Shown here in pieces: positions 14,943 to 22,990 of a DNA stretch of 32,684 nt. The stretch spans positions 1 to 32,684 of the forward strand of contig JAJYAG010000066.1 of NCBI GenBank assembly GCA_021779665.1, given 5' to 3'. Positions within the stretch are counted from its first letter, which is position 1. Each line of letters starts with the position of its first letter. The translations under genes were made by a program, and so were the position numbers. The stretch is from Bacteroidota bacterium (lineage in GTDB: Bacteria > Bacteroidota > Bacteroidia > Bacteroidales > JAAUTT01). The notes beneath the pieces were generated by a model. That model did not search any database. It had not been told where the DNA came from and saw only the letters and a list, made by a program, of their open reading frames with translations.

Positions 14943-17018
14943 ATGAAAATGGCTGAGAACAAAAAATTTATTCCTTTTGTATCGCCCGATACCAACATGG
15001 CCGAGTTTTCTGCCCGAGCCCTGATTATCGGATTAATAATGAGCGTTGTGCTTGGTGCTGCCAACGCCTACCTGGGACTTAAAGCAGGTATGACCATTGC
15101 AGCTACTTACCCTGCAGCAGTTATCGGTATGGCCATTTTGAGAGCCATGAAAGGTACCATTCTCGAAGAAAATTTTGCCCGTACCGTAGGTTCCATTGGA
15201 GAGTCGGTTGCTGCCGGTGCTATTTTTACGCTTCCGGCTTTTTTTGTGGCTGGCATTTGGGATCCGTTTTTTACTCCGGGCCATTATGTTACCTCTACTC
15301 TAATTCTTATTGCAGGCGGTGTGCTGGGTATCATGTTCGTAGCACTGCTCCGTCGTGTAATGGTAGAAGATGTTGAGCTTCCATTTCCCGAATCAGTTGC
15401 AGCTTCCGAAATTCATAAAGCCGGACAGTCAAGCGGCGGTGGTTCAAAATTTTTGTTCAGTGCAATTGGTATAGGTGCCCTTATTAAGCTTCTTGGTGAA
15501 TTTAAACTTTTCGCCGTGAACTGGGAGAAATTTGTCACATTTACAAAGCAAACAATCACAGGTACCAGCTATACAGGTCAGGGTGGTATGTTGCTGGGTT
15601 CTCCCGGTATCAGTCCTGCATACATGGGCGTTGGATATATCATCGGACCCAAGCTCGCTGCTCTCAACTTCAGCGGTGGTATTGTTGCCTGGGGCTTACT
15701 GGTTCCCATGATTCTCTATTTTATGGCTCCTTCGCTCGACCTGAGTGGTATGGCTGCTTCTCTCATGGCTACCGATCCTGGTCTTAGCATGGATGCAGCC
15801 ATGGATAAAGTTTGGACTACCCAATCTTACAGTATCTGGCGATTTGTGGTTCGTCCCATCGCTATCGGCGGTATGCTTGTGAGCGCTGTTTTTACCCTGT
15901 ATAAAATGCGTAAAAGTCTTACCGCTGGTGTGGCTCGCAGTATCAGCGATGTTAAAAAAGCTGCCTCAGGAATTGAAGTGAATACTCCGCGTAATGAAAA
16001 AGATATCTCATTCTCATGGATTATGATTGGTATTGGCGCTGTTGCTGTTTTAACTTTCGGCATCACTTACTTTATATTCAGTACGAGTATTCTTGTAGCT
16101 TTTGTAGCTGCTACCGTAATGATAATTCTGGCTTTCTTCTTTGCTGCGGTTTCGGGATATCTCGTAGGTATCATGGGGTCGAGTAATAACCCTATCAGTG
16201 GTTTAACACTTACAGCGCTTGTGGTTACAGCCCTTATTATGGTTGCACTTGGTTCAACCGGTAAGGAAGGTGTTGCTGCAGTTTTGGGTGTTGCTGCCAT
16301 TGTTTGCGTTTCGGCTGCTGTTGCCGGAGAAATGTTGCAGGACTTAAAAGCCGGACATATTCTCGGTGGTACCCCCTGGAGAATGCAGATTGGTGATATC
16401 ATTGGTGTTGTTCTGGCCGGTTGCGTAATGTTTGGCGTTCTGGTTTTCTTAAATGAAGGCGATATTGCCAAAGGTGTAAAGGAAGGTTACGAAGGTGGTT
16501 TTGGTAGCAAAAATCTTTCGGCTCCTCAGGCAAGTTTAATGGCAATTCTGTCGCAAGGTATAGTTGGCGGACAAATGGCATGGCCTCTGATTATTGCCGG
16601 TATGCTTATGGGGATCGGTTTTATTATGATGCAGGTAAAAAGCCCGATGCTTGTTTGCGTTGGTATGTATCTTCCTCTCGAAACAACTTTTGCGATATTC
16701 CTCGGTGGTGTTATCAAAGGTATTGTTGAATGGGTCTCCGAACGGAAAAAGCTGAATGCTGCTCAGAAAGTCCGCTCCGAAAATGTGGGCGTTCTGTTGG
16801 CTTCAGGTTTAATTGCCGGTGAAGCGCTCATGGGACTTGTAATTGCTATTTTCGCTTTACAGAATATCTTCCTGTACGATGTATTCAGCTTCTTTACTAC
16901 TCCGCCTTTCCTTATCAGCTTTATCGTGTTGCTGGTGTTAGGTCTTATTTTGGTGTGGATACCTGTTAAGAACGCAGGCGATCCCAATCAACCCGCACCA
17001 CCAAGCTCTGGTATGTAG
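14943..17018 (+). CDS. OPT-family oligopeptide transporter
   Basis: This 691-residue inner-membrane protein has about 14-16 hydrophobic segments along its whole length. It carries typical OPT features: NAYLGLKAGMTIAATYPAAVIGMAIL near residues 40-65, the glycine/serine loop SNNPISGLTLTALVVTALIMVALGS in the second half, and a long TMs-rich C-terminus ending in a proline-rich tail. OPT proteins import oligopeptides or metal chelates by proton coupling, so uptake of peptides is likely, but the substrate cannot be fixed. Length agrees with bacterial OPT proteins. ATG 14943 is chosen; ATG 14949 is an alternative two codons on. It is not obviously in an operon: the next gene begins 162 bp later after a repeat and a hairpin. 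Confidence 0.93.
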   Translation: MKMAENKKFIPFVSPDTNMAEFSARALIIGLIMSVVLGAANAYLGLKAGMTIAATYPAAVIGMAILRAMKGTILEENFARTVGSIGESVAAGAIFTLPAFFVAGIWDPFFTPGHYVTSTLILIAGGVLGIMFVALLRRVMVEDVELPFPESVAASEIHKAGQSSGGGSKFLFSAIGIGALIKLLGEFKLFAVNWEKFVTFTKQTITGTSYTGQGGMLLGSPGISPAYMGVGYIIGPKLAALNFSGGIVAWGLLVPMILYFMAPSLDLSGMAASLMATDPGLSMDAAMDKVWTTQSYSIWRFVVRPIAIGGMLVSAVFTLYKMRKSLTAGVARSISDVKKAASGIEVNTPRNEKDISFSWIMIGIGAVAVLTFGITYFIFSTSILVAFVAATVMIILAFFFAAVSGYLVGIMGSSNNPISGLTLTALVVTALIMVALGSTGKEGVAAVLGVAAIVCVSAAVAGEMLQDLKAGHILGGTPWRMQIGDIIGVVLAGCVMFGVLVFLNEGDIAKGVKEGYEGGFGSKNLSAPQASLMAILSQGIVGGQMAWPLIIAGMLMGIGFIMMQVKSPMLVCVGMYLPLETTFAIFLGGVIKGIVEWVSERKKLNAAQKVRSENVGVLLASGLIAGEALMGLVIAIFALQNIFLYDVFSFFTTPPFLISFIVLLVLGLILVWIPVKNAGDPNQPAPPSSGM

Positions 17019-17065
17019 AAATATGAAGTAAGAAGTAAATGCAATTAGGAAAAATGGCTGTTAGT

Positions 17066-17093
17066 CTTACTACTTGATACTTACTACTTGATA
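17066..17093. repeat. 14-nt tandem repeat, inverted relative to that near 531
   Basis: Two perfect copies of CTTACTACTTGATA lie side by side. Read on the minus strand they give AAGTAGTAAGTATC, which differs from the unit at 545-558 by one base. A looser GAAGTAAGAAGTAA stretch lies at about 17024-17038. Confidence 0.7.
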
Positions 17094-17101
17094 CTAATTA
17101 T

Positions 17102-17109
17102 TATCTTTG
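17102..17109 (+). promoter_or_regulatory. Candidate -7 box TATCTTTG before the acyl-CoA synthetase gene
   Basis: TATCTTTG matches TAnnTTTG exactly, 71 bp before the ATG at 17181. The nearest TTG (17088-17090, in the repeat) is closer than the usual -33 spacing, so the call is tentative. Confidence 0.35.
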
Positions 17110-17111
17110 CG

Positions 17112-17150
17112 AAACCTGGTATGTTTTAAACTTGCCAGGTTTTGTTTTGT
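17112..17150 (+). terminator. Hairpin, terminator of the OPT gene or leader structure
   Basis: AAACCTGG (17112-17119) pairs with CCAGGTTT (17135-17142) around a 15-nt loop and is followed by TGTTTTGTT. It could end the OPT transcript. If the -7 box at 17102 is real it would instead sit at the 5' end of the synthetase mRNA. Confidence 0.5.
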
Positions 17151-17180
17151 TATTACCTAATCAATACAAACTGACTGCGA

Positions 17181-19100
17181 ATGAAAGCTATAACCCATCT
17201 TTTTGAGGAATCTGTTGCGAGATACGGAAGCAATGTGTTTATGTGGGAAAAAAAGACGGATACCTACGAACCTACCACTTACGAGCAAACCCGTCAGCAG
17301 GTGTATAAATTTGCCGCAGGGCTTATGTCGCTTGGACTTGAAAAGGGCGATCGGGTTGCATTATTGTCCGAAGGTCGTAACGATTGGGTTGTCAGCGAGC
17401 TTGGAGTGCTCTATGCCGGTGCGGTAAATGTACCATTGTCGGTTAAGCTGAATGAGCCTGCCGATCTTAAGTTTCGTTTGGCACATGCCGGTGTGAAAAT
17501 TATTATCGCATCCCGCGGACAAGCTAAAAAACTTATAGCTCTTTACAACGAAATAGCAACCCTCGAAAAAGTTGTTTTACTCGATCCTGAAGAAACATAC
17601 GATTCGAAGGAATTATTTGCCGGAGAACTTATAAAGCTTGGCGAAAAATACCTCGAGGGAAACAGGCCTGCATTTGAATCACGCTGGAAATCTGTTACAG
17701 GAGGCGATTATGCAAATATTTGCTATACATCCGGAACAACCGCCGATCCAAAAGGTATCATTCTTACACATCGTAACTATACTGCCAATGTTGAGCAGTC
17801 GTTAACGCTGATGAACATTCCATCAACCTGGGTGTCGCTTATTATTTTGCCCTGGGATCATGCCTTTGCTCATACAGCCTGTGTGTATACACTCATGACC
17901 ACAGGGGCGTCACTGGCCTCAGTGCAAACGGGAAAAACGCCTATGGATACTTTGAAGAATATTCCGGTAAATATCAAAGAAATTAAACCCAATTTTCTTC
18001 TGAGTGTTCCTGCTTTGGCCAAAAACTTTAAAAAGAACATCGAAAGCGGTATTCAACAAAAGGGAAAAGTTGCCGAATCTCTTTTTAAGGCAGGTTTGAG
18101 TATTGCCTACACATATAACGGAACCGGCTGGAATAAAGGTAAAGGCTGGCGTTTTATGCTGAAGCCCTTGGTGAATTTATTCGACAGGATACTTTTCTCC
18201 AAAGTGCGTGAAGCTTTTGGCGGCCGACTCGAGTTTTTCATTGGCGGCGGCGCTTTGCTTGATATCGAATTTCAGAAGTTTTTTTATGCCATAGGCATTC
18301 CCATGTATCAGGGATATGGTCTCACCGAAGCTTCTCCTGTTATATCTTCCAGTTCGGCAGCAAAGCATAAGCTGGGTTCATCGGGTTATTTGGTAAAACC
18401 ATTGGATTTAAAGATCTGTGATGAAGATGGCAAAGCTTTGCCAGTAGGAGAGAAGGGTGAAATCGTGATCCGGGGTGAAAATGTGATGGTAGGTTATTGG
18501 AATAATCCTGCCGCTACTGCCGAGTCTATTAAGGATGGCTGGTTGTATACGGGCGATCTTGGTTATATGGATAAAGATGGCTTTCTCTATGTAATGGGCC
18601 GTTTCAAGAGTCTGCTCATTGCCGATGATGGTGAAAAATACAGCCCCGAAGGTATTGAAGAAGCTTTCGTATCCGAATCGCCGTTTATCGACCAGTGTAT
18701 GCTTTACAATAGCCAGAACCCTTATACGGTTGCTTTGGTTTATCCGAACAAGGAAGCTATTAAGCGACACTTCAGAGATCATAAAGAACACCATCATCAT
18801 GTGGATCTGAGTACCGATGAAGGCAAAAAGGCCGCATTGAAGCTGATTGAGAAAGAGATTATGGAATTCCGTACCGGAGGGAAACACGGCGGATTGTTTC
18901 CGCAACGCTGGTTACCGGCTGCCATTGGAATTCTTGATGAAGGCTTTACGGAAGAAAACCAGTTACTCAACAGTACCATGAAGCTTGTACGCGGTAAGGT
19001 AGTCGAAAGGTATAAACCTTTGATTCTGTATCTTTACACACCGGAAGCGAAGAATATTGCAAATAGCAGGAATTTGGAGGCGATTAAAAAGTTGATGTAG
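17181..19100 (+). CDS. Long-chain acyl-CoA synthetase (AMP-forming ligase)
   Basis: This 639-residue adenylate-forming enzyme activates carboxylic acids, most likely long-chain fatty acids, to acyl-CoA via an acyl-AMP. Visible motifs in order: P-loop YTSGTTADPKG at 182-192, LPWDHAFAHT near 224-232, GYGLTEASP at 378-386 (A5), YTGDLGYMDKDGF at 456-468 (A7), and GRFKSLLIADDGEKYSPEGIE at 473-493. The last includes the lysine-bearing region (EKYSPEGIE) before the C-terminal subdomain. The C-terminus is a little longer than usual and contains a HHHH run (EHHHHVD). The protein lacks a signal peptide and is expected at the inner face of the membrane. It likely has its own promoter. Confidence 0.9.
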   Translation: MKAITHLFEESVARYGSNVFMWEKKTDTYEPTTYEQTRQQVYKFAAGLMSLGLEKGDRVALLSEGRNDWVVSELGVLYAGAVNVPLSVKLNEPADLKFRLAHAGVKIIIASRGQAKKLIALYNEIATLEKVVLLDPEETYDSKELFAGELIKLGEKYLEGNRPAFESRWKSVTGGDYANICYTSGTTADPKGIILTHRNYTANVEQSLTLMNIPSTWVSLIILPWDHAFAHTACVYTLMTTGASLASVQTGKTPMDTLKNIPVNIKEIKPNFLLSVPALAKNFKKNIESGIQQKGKVAESLFKAGLSIAYTYNGTGWNKGKGWRFMLKPLVNLFDRILFSKVREAFGGRLEFFIGGGALLDIEFQKFFYAIGIPMYQGYGLTEASPVISSSSAAKHKLGSSGYLVKPLDLKICDEDGKALPVGEKGEIVIRGENVMVGYWNNPAATAESIKDGWLYTGDLGYMDKDGFLYVMGRFKSLLIADDGEKYSPEGIEEAFVSESPFIDQCMLYNSQNPYTVALVYPNKEAIKRHFRDHKEHHHHVDLSTDEGKKAALKLIEKEIMEFRTGGKHGGLFPQRWLPAAIGILDEGFTEENQLLNSTMKLVRGKVVERYKPLILYLYTPEAKNIANSRNLEAIKKLM

Positions 19101-19183
19101 CTGCTAAGGATTAAGATTCAGATGATATATTTTGTAATGAGGTGCTTTTAACGTCAATTGGATTTGTTCTTAAACTTAATTCT

Positions 19184-19402
19184 ATGAAACAAATAGCAGT
19201 AACCATTCCTGATGATAAGGAAAAGCTTTTCATGGAATTAATGAAAAGTTTATCCTTTGTAAAACATGTGGAAACTTTTGAAATTCCGGATTGGCACAAA
19301 AATATTATAGAAGAACGGATAGAGGATTATGCAAAACATCCGGAAGAGCATGAAGAATGGGGAACTCTTAAAAAAAAGTTAGACCAGAAGTATTGCCAAT
19401 AA
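19184..19402 (+). CDS. Antitoxin of a type II toxin-antitoxin pair
   Basis: The ATG at 19184 (MKQIAVTIPDDKEK) gives a 72-residue protein, preferred over an upstream TTG-like start because MKQIAVTIP is the usual opening of these Bacteroidota antitoxins. It has an N-terminal beta strand followed by helices, and a C-terminal acidic stretch (IIEERIEDYAKHPEEHEEWGTLKKKLDQK) that would wrap a RelE/ParE toxin. The frame ends at TAA 19400-19402. The toxin frame (from about 19392) overlaps it by 11 bp, as is usual for such pairs. Confidence 0.75.
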   Translation: MKQIAVTIPDDKEKLFMELMKSLSFVKHVETFEIPDWHKNIIEERIEDYAKHPEEHEEWGTLKKKLDQKYCQ

Positions 19403-19715
19403 ATTAATACTTTTATCAAGTGCAACTCAGGATCTCACGGAAAGTATTGATTGGTATAATAAAGTCCAATCAGGATTAGGATTAAAATTTTACATGGAAG
19501 TTAAGACCCTTCTGGAAATCATCCAAAAGAATCCGACAGCTTTCCCTCAACGTTATAAATTTTATCACACTGCACTTTTAAGAAAGTTTCCTTTTATGAT
19601 ACATTATGCGGTGAATGAAGAAAAGTTGGGAATTGCGATAATTTCAGTATTACACACGAGCCGGGATCCTAAATCTGGGATGAAAGATCAAAATAATAAT
19701 CAAACCGTCCTATAG
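19392..19715 (+). pseudogene. RelE/ParE-family toxin, probably damaged
   Basis: The frame reads ANKLILLSSATQDLTESIDWYNKVQSGLGLKFYMEV, then PTAFPQRYKFYHTALLRKFPFMIHYAVNEEK and ISVLHTSRDPK, a good RelE/ParE toxin. No ATG, GTG or TTG lies between the in-frame stop at 19380-19382 and ATG 19494. Starting at 19494 would cut away the first third of the domain. The residue before ANKLI is encoded by ATT at 19392, so the start is either ATT or a lost ATG. At the 3' end the frame runs on as SGMKDQNNNQTVL, whereas the -1 frame from 19676 reads WDERSK and stops at 19694-19696, matching the usual family ending. A one-base loss near 19674 is therefore likely. The gene is thus probably inactive or weakly expressed. 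Confidence 0.65.
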
Positions 19716-20114
19716 CATATCCACACTGTCATAAACCACAACTTTCGCAGCCAGTTCTCCGGCAACTTTACGGAAGTCGTCATGGACAGGATGGTCCTGG
19801 TAAATGTCGTGGGCTTTTTTATCAGCGAAAATGGTTAACAGGGAATAATGATAGCTGCTGTCGATTACATCGCGGCGGGTATCCGCTGGTTTTCCCAGAT
19901 GATATGAACTGATTGATTCAATTGAGACCAGCTTTTTCAGTGCTGTTTCAAATTTTTTAACCAACTCTGCATTACCAGGCTCTTTAAGCCAGAAATAGAC
20001 GTGATGTACAAAAATATTTTTCATTTGTGATTTCCCTTTTGAAGTTTGCAGGCCAGCAAGTCCCATTGAGGCTGCCGCAACTCCGCTGTTTTTAATAAAA
20101 TTCCTTCTTTCCAT
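19710..20114 (-). CDS. TAT-signal Dabb (stress-responsive alpha/beta barrel) domain protein
   Basis: The start at ATG 20114 is preferred because it gives MERRNFIKNSGVAAASMGLAGL, a twin-arginine signal peptide, and a 134-residue protein. The upstream part of the open frame is not protein-like. The mature region is a ferredoxin-like Dabb domain: NIFVHHVYFWLKEPGNAELVKKFETALKKLVSIESISSYHLGKPADTRRDVIDSSYHYSLLTIFADKKAHDIYQDHPVHDDFRKVAG. The HHVYFWLK opening and QDHPVHDDF motif are family hallmarks. Dabb proteins are small dimers whose role is often unclear; some are enzymes acting on aromatic or polyketide substrates. The gene is convergent with, and overlaps by 6 bp, the toxin frame on the other strand. 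Confidence 0.85.
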   Translation of the reverse strand: MERRNFIKNSGVAAASMGLAGLQTSKGKSQMKNIFVHHVYFWLKEPGNAELVKKFETALKKLVSIESISSYHLGKPADTRRDVIDSSYHYSLLTIFADKKAHDIYQDHPVHDDFRKVAGELAAKVVVYDSVDML

Positions 20115-20300
20115 CTGATAAATTTTATGATGCATTAAAGTTAAAACATTATTATAATATCCTTTTAAATTTTTGTTCAAACCAAATGTAAGCTTTGTTC
20201 GATATCGGACACTCCCTGTTTCTAAACAGTACAAATCAACCAAGTCGGGATTAATGTTATTTTGTTTTTAAGTATTTGTAAAATAATTAATTACAAATAA

Positions 20301-20333
20301 TGGCACAATTATAGATCAGCCACCACCATAATT
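20301..20333 (+). promoter_or_regulatory. Leader element shared with the downstream paralogue
   Basis: TGGCACAATTATAGA (20301-20315) and CATAATT (20327-20333) recur at identical spacing before the paralogue at 22936-22950 and 22962-22968, and at almost the same distance from the ATG (42 and 40 bases between). The role, promoter part or operator, is inferred only. Confidence 0.5.
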
Positions 20334-20357
20334 CTAAAAACAACTAATACAAAATAA

Positions 20358-22769
20358 ATGAAAACAAATTTACTTCACCCAACCACGAATCGTCTCAAAC
20401 TCTTTTTAGCTGCTATACTATTAATGGCTGGCTTTTCAGCATTCGCTCAACCATCGTACCGTGTTGAAGGTAAACTCCGTAATTTCGAAGAAAACAAACC
20501 AGTTGAATTTGCCAGTATTGCTATTCACCGCTTACCCGACAGCACCCTTGTTACAGGAGTAGTTTCTGATACAAGTGGCCGGTTCTCGATTGCAAACCTT
20601 AAAGAGGGAAATTATTTTATCAAAGTATCGTGCATTGGTTTTAAGCCTGCGTTAAAAAACGGAATATCTCTTAACTCTTCTAACCCAACTTTTAACATGG
20701 GGGTTGTCGATCTCAATACCGAATCGAAAACGCTAAATGCTGTTACCGTAGAAGGGGAACGCCTTAAAGGTGTTACCGAGGTTGATAAAACTACTTATAC
20801 CATCAACAGCAAAGCTGCAACCACTGCACATTCCGGCCTCGAGTTGCTTCGCCAGGTTCCTGCCGTTCAGGTCGATTTTCAGAATAACATTTCGCTCGAA
20901 GGAAACTCTAACATTATGGTACTTGTAGATGGAAAACAGCGGGACAAAGAATATCTTGCCCAGCTCGACCCCAACAGTATCGATAAAATTGAGGTAATGA
21001 CAAATCCTTCTGTAAAATACGATGCTGATGTTACCGGTGTTATCAATATCATCCTGAAACGCGAAAAGAAACACGGTGTAAGTGGCCAGTTCAGTCCGGA
21101 AATTCCGCTGTCGTCACGCGTTTTCTTTTCAAATACCAATGGGAATATCGAATACGGTTACAATAAAATCAGAGTGTTTGTTTCGGGTTATTCGCACTTC
21201 GAAAAGCTCGAACTGACAAGTACAAATGAACGGAAACAGTACGACAATGATATGCGTTACTATCAGAAGGGTGAAGGTAAAGTTGACGTTGGCTTTATGG
21301 GTGTTGACTATGGAATGGACCTTTTCCTGAACAAATACAATACCATTAATTTGTATGGAAATTACCGTCCAAATAATGGCTTAACCTTCAAAACCGATGG
21401 ATATAAGGAACTTTCAATAAACAATCAGTTACAATCGTATATCGATGCTTACAGCTACGATAAAAATGTAAACACATCCAATTATTACTCGGCTTTTTAC
21501 AAAAGAACTTTTGATAAACAATCTCAGGAACTTACCCTGGATGTTAATTATTACACCTATCATGGTGACCGGGATGCAAACTATCGCGACCAGTATTTTC
21601 TCGCTGACCGTGTAACCCCGGTGGGCAATTTAATCGATCGCAAGGAAATCTATAACGACAGCAAACAGGCATTTGGTTTGAAGCTGGATTATACCCATCC
21701 GTTAAATAAAGATCACAAAATAAGCGGTGGTTATCATTCTTATGCGCAGTGGATGGACAACGATTTTAGCGGAGCTTCCGATGCTTCTGCCACAAATCTG
21801 AAATACTCCGAAAGCCGTCATGCGGCTTATGCATCTTATGCCGGTTCAATTAAGAAATTCAGCATACAGGCCGGGTTACGCTATGAGCTTTCGTTAATCG
21901 AAATAGATAAAACTACCAAAACCGATTACGATTGTTTTCTTCCCCAGTTAACACTTCAGCAAAAAATTGGCAAGGCTAACAACCTGAAGTTAACTTACAG
22001 AAGATCCATACAACGTCCTGGTATTAACAATCTGAATCCCTTTGTAAATAGAATAGACTCCATAACCATATCGCGGGGTAATCCATTTCTCAACCCTTCG
22101 TATAGCAATAAAGTTGAGTTAAATTTCAGCGCACCGGTTAAGAATAGTTATATTTCAACAGGTTTGTATTATAATTACTTTACCGATAATTTCCAGAGAA
22201 TTACAAAAATTACCGACGGCAGAATTTCCGAAAGTTTTGTTGATAACATTGGAACAGGAGCTGAATACGGAGTAAATTTCTCGGGATCGGTTAAGATTAA
22301 CAAATGGTGGCAGATCAACCCTTATTTATGTCTGTACAACGTTCAGTTAAACTCTGTTGATCAGTATAAAATTGAATCAAACGAAAAACTGTCGTACCGG
22401 GCTAATGTAACTTCGATATTCAGCTTACCAAAGCAGTTCACATTGTTCCTGTTTACGCAATACAACAGTCCTTACATCAGTGCTCAGAACCTTAATTCAC
22501 GTGGCGGACTGTATGTTATGGGAGTGGAAAAGCAGATGAAAAAGAACTTCAAGTTTTCGCTTACTGCCATTAATCCTTTCATGAAGAATTTCACAATTTC
22601 GAACACCGTTACCGAATCGGACGATTTCTGGCAGGAAAACAATATGGATGTATATGTTCAGGGGCTGATAACCTTCCGGGTGACCTATACTTTCAACTAT
22701 GGAAACAAAATAAAGAAACTTGACCGTCAGAAAGAGGTTGAGAATGATGGAAACAGATCAGTTTTTTAG
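20358..22769 (+). CDS. TonB-dependent receptor-like outer-membrane barrel protein (copy 1)
   Basis: This 803-residue outer-membrane protein begins with a signal peptide (cleavage about residue 31, FAQ/P). A carboxypeptidase-regulatory-like domain covers about 34-115 (YRVEGKLRNFEENKPVEFASIAIHRLP, FSIANLKEGNYFIKVSCIGFKP). A TonB plug domain covers about 125-230 (SGLELLRQVPAVQVDF, IMVLVDGKQRDKEYLAQLDPNSIDKIEVMTNPSVKYDADVTGVINIILKRE). A 22-strand-like barrel covers the rest, with the TYRRSIQRPGINNLNPF and NPFLNPSYSNKVELNFS motifs of the OMP_b-brl_3 type. A TonB box is not clearly visible, and no SusD partner follows. It probably takes up or secretes a specific ligand of unknown type. It is one of two adjacent paralogues and has a good hairpin terminator after it. 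Confidence 0.9.
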   Translation: MKTNLLHPTTNRLKLFLAAILLMAGFSAFAQPSYRVEGKLRNFEENKPVEFASIAIHRLPDSTLVTGVVSDTSGRFSIANLKEGNYFIKVSCIGFKPALKNGISLNSSNPTFNMGVVDLNTESKTLNAVTVEGERLKGVTEVDKTTYTINSKAATTAHSGLELLRQVPAVQVDFQNNISLEGNSNIMVLVDGKQRDKEYLAQLDPNSIDKIEVMTNPSVKYDADVTGVINIILKREKKHGVSGQFSPEIPLSSRVFFSNTNGNIEYGYNKIRVFVSGYSHFEKLELTSTNERKQYDNDMRYYQKGEGKVDVGFMGVDYGMDLFLNKYNTINLYGNYRPNNGLTFKTDGYKELSINNQLQSYIDAYSYDKNVNTSNYYSAFYKRTFDKQSQELTLDVNYYTYHGDRDANYRDQYFLADRVTPVGNLIDRKEIYNDSKQAFGLKLDYTHPLNKDHKISGGYHSYAQWMDNDFSGASDASATNLKYSESRHAAYASYAGSIKKFSIQAGLRYELSLIEIDKTTKTDYDCFLPQLTLQQKIGKANNLKLTYRRSIQRPGINNLNPFVNRIDSITISRGNPFLNPSYSNKVELNFSAPVKNSYISTGLYYNYFTDNFQRITKITDGRISESFVDNIGTGAEYGVNFSGSVKINKWWQINPYLCLYNVQLNSVDQYKIESNEKLSYRANVTSIFSLPKQFTLFLFTQYNSPYISAQNLNSRGGLYVMGVEKQMKKNFKFSLTAINPFMKNFTISNTVTESDDFWQENNMDVYVQGLITFRVTYTFNYGNKIKKLDRQKEVENDGNRSVF

Positions 22770-22792
22770 GTTCATAATTAATTAGTTCAACT

Positions 22793-22822
22793 GGCCGTAT
22801 GGATTTTCCATGCGGCCTTTTT
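22793..22822 (+). terminator. Rho-independent terminator after receptor copy 1
   Basis: A 10-bp stem GGCCGTATGG/CCATGCGGCC with one G-U pair, a short loop and a run of T follows 23 bp after the stop codon. It separates the two paralogous receptor genes into two transcripts. Confidence 0.85.
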
Positions 22823-22935
22823 TATTTATAAGGTGTTCACTTACGTGCAGTTAATGTTCCTTTTTAAACACTTTTATTTAGAAGTTATTTATATTAATTA
22901 ATATAAGTGTTTGATAAATAAAATAATATGCACTT

Positions 22936-22968
22936 TGGCATAATTATAGAATGACAAATGTCATAATT
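22936..22968 (+). promoter_or_regulatory. Leader element shared with receptor copy 1
   Basis: TGGCATAATTATAGA (22936-22950) and CATAATT (22962-22968) match the leader of copy 1 with one mismatch in the first block, same spacing and nearly the same distance to the ATG. A TGACA-AA-TGTCA palindrome (22952-22963) lies between the blocks only in this copy. Confidence 0.5.
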
Positions 22969-22990
22969 TATAAACCTAATTCTAATTTCA

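Noticed and set aside
15033-16987. Minus-strand reading frames opposite the OPT transporter
   Set aside because: They mirror the transporter's codon pattern and show no domain or signal of their own.
19370-19377. Run of eight A in the antitoxin gene as a programmed frameshift site to make a fused toxin
   Set aside because: The toxin frame would need a +1 shift and has an in-frame TAG (19380-19382) right after the run, so slippage on the A-run does not give a fusion.
19494-19715. Toxin starting at ATG 19494 (73 residues)
   Set aside because: The residues before it clearly continue the RelE/ParE fold (DLTESIDWYNKVQSGLGLKF), so this start would remove essential N-terminal structure.
20301-20315. 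Possible sigma-54 promoter (TGGCAC) before receptor copy 1
   Set aside because: The matching TTGC box at the required distance is missing in both copies, so only the leader conservation is reported.
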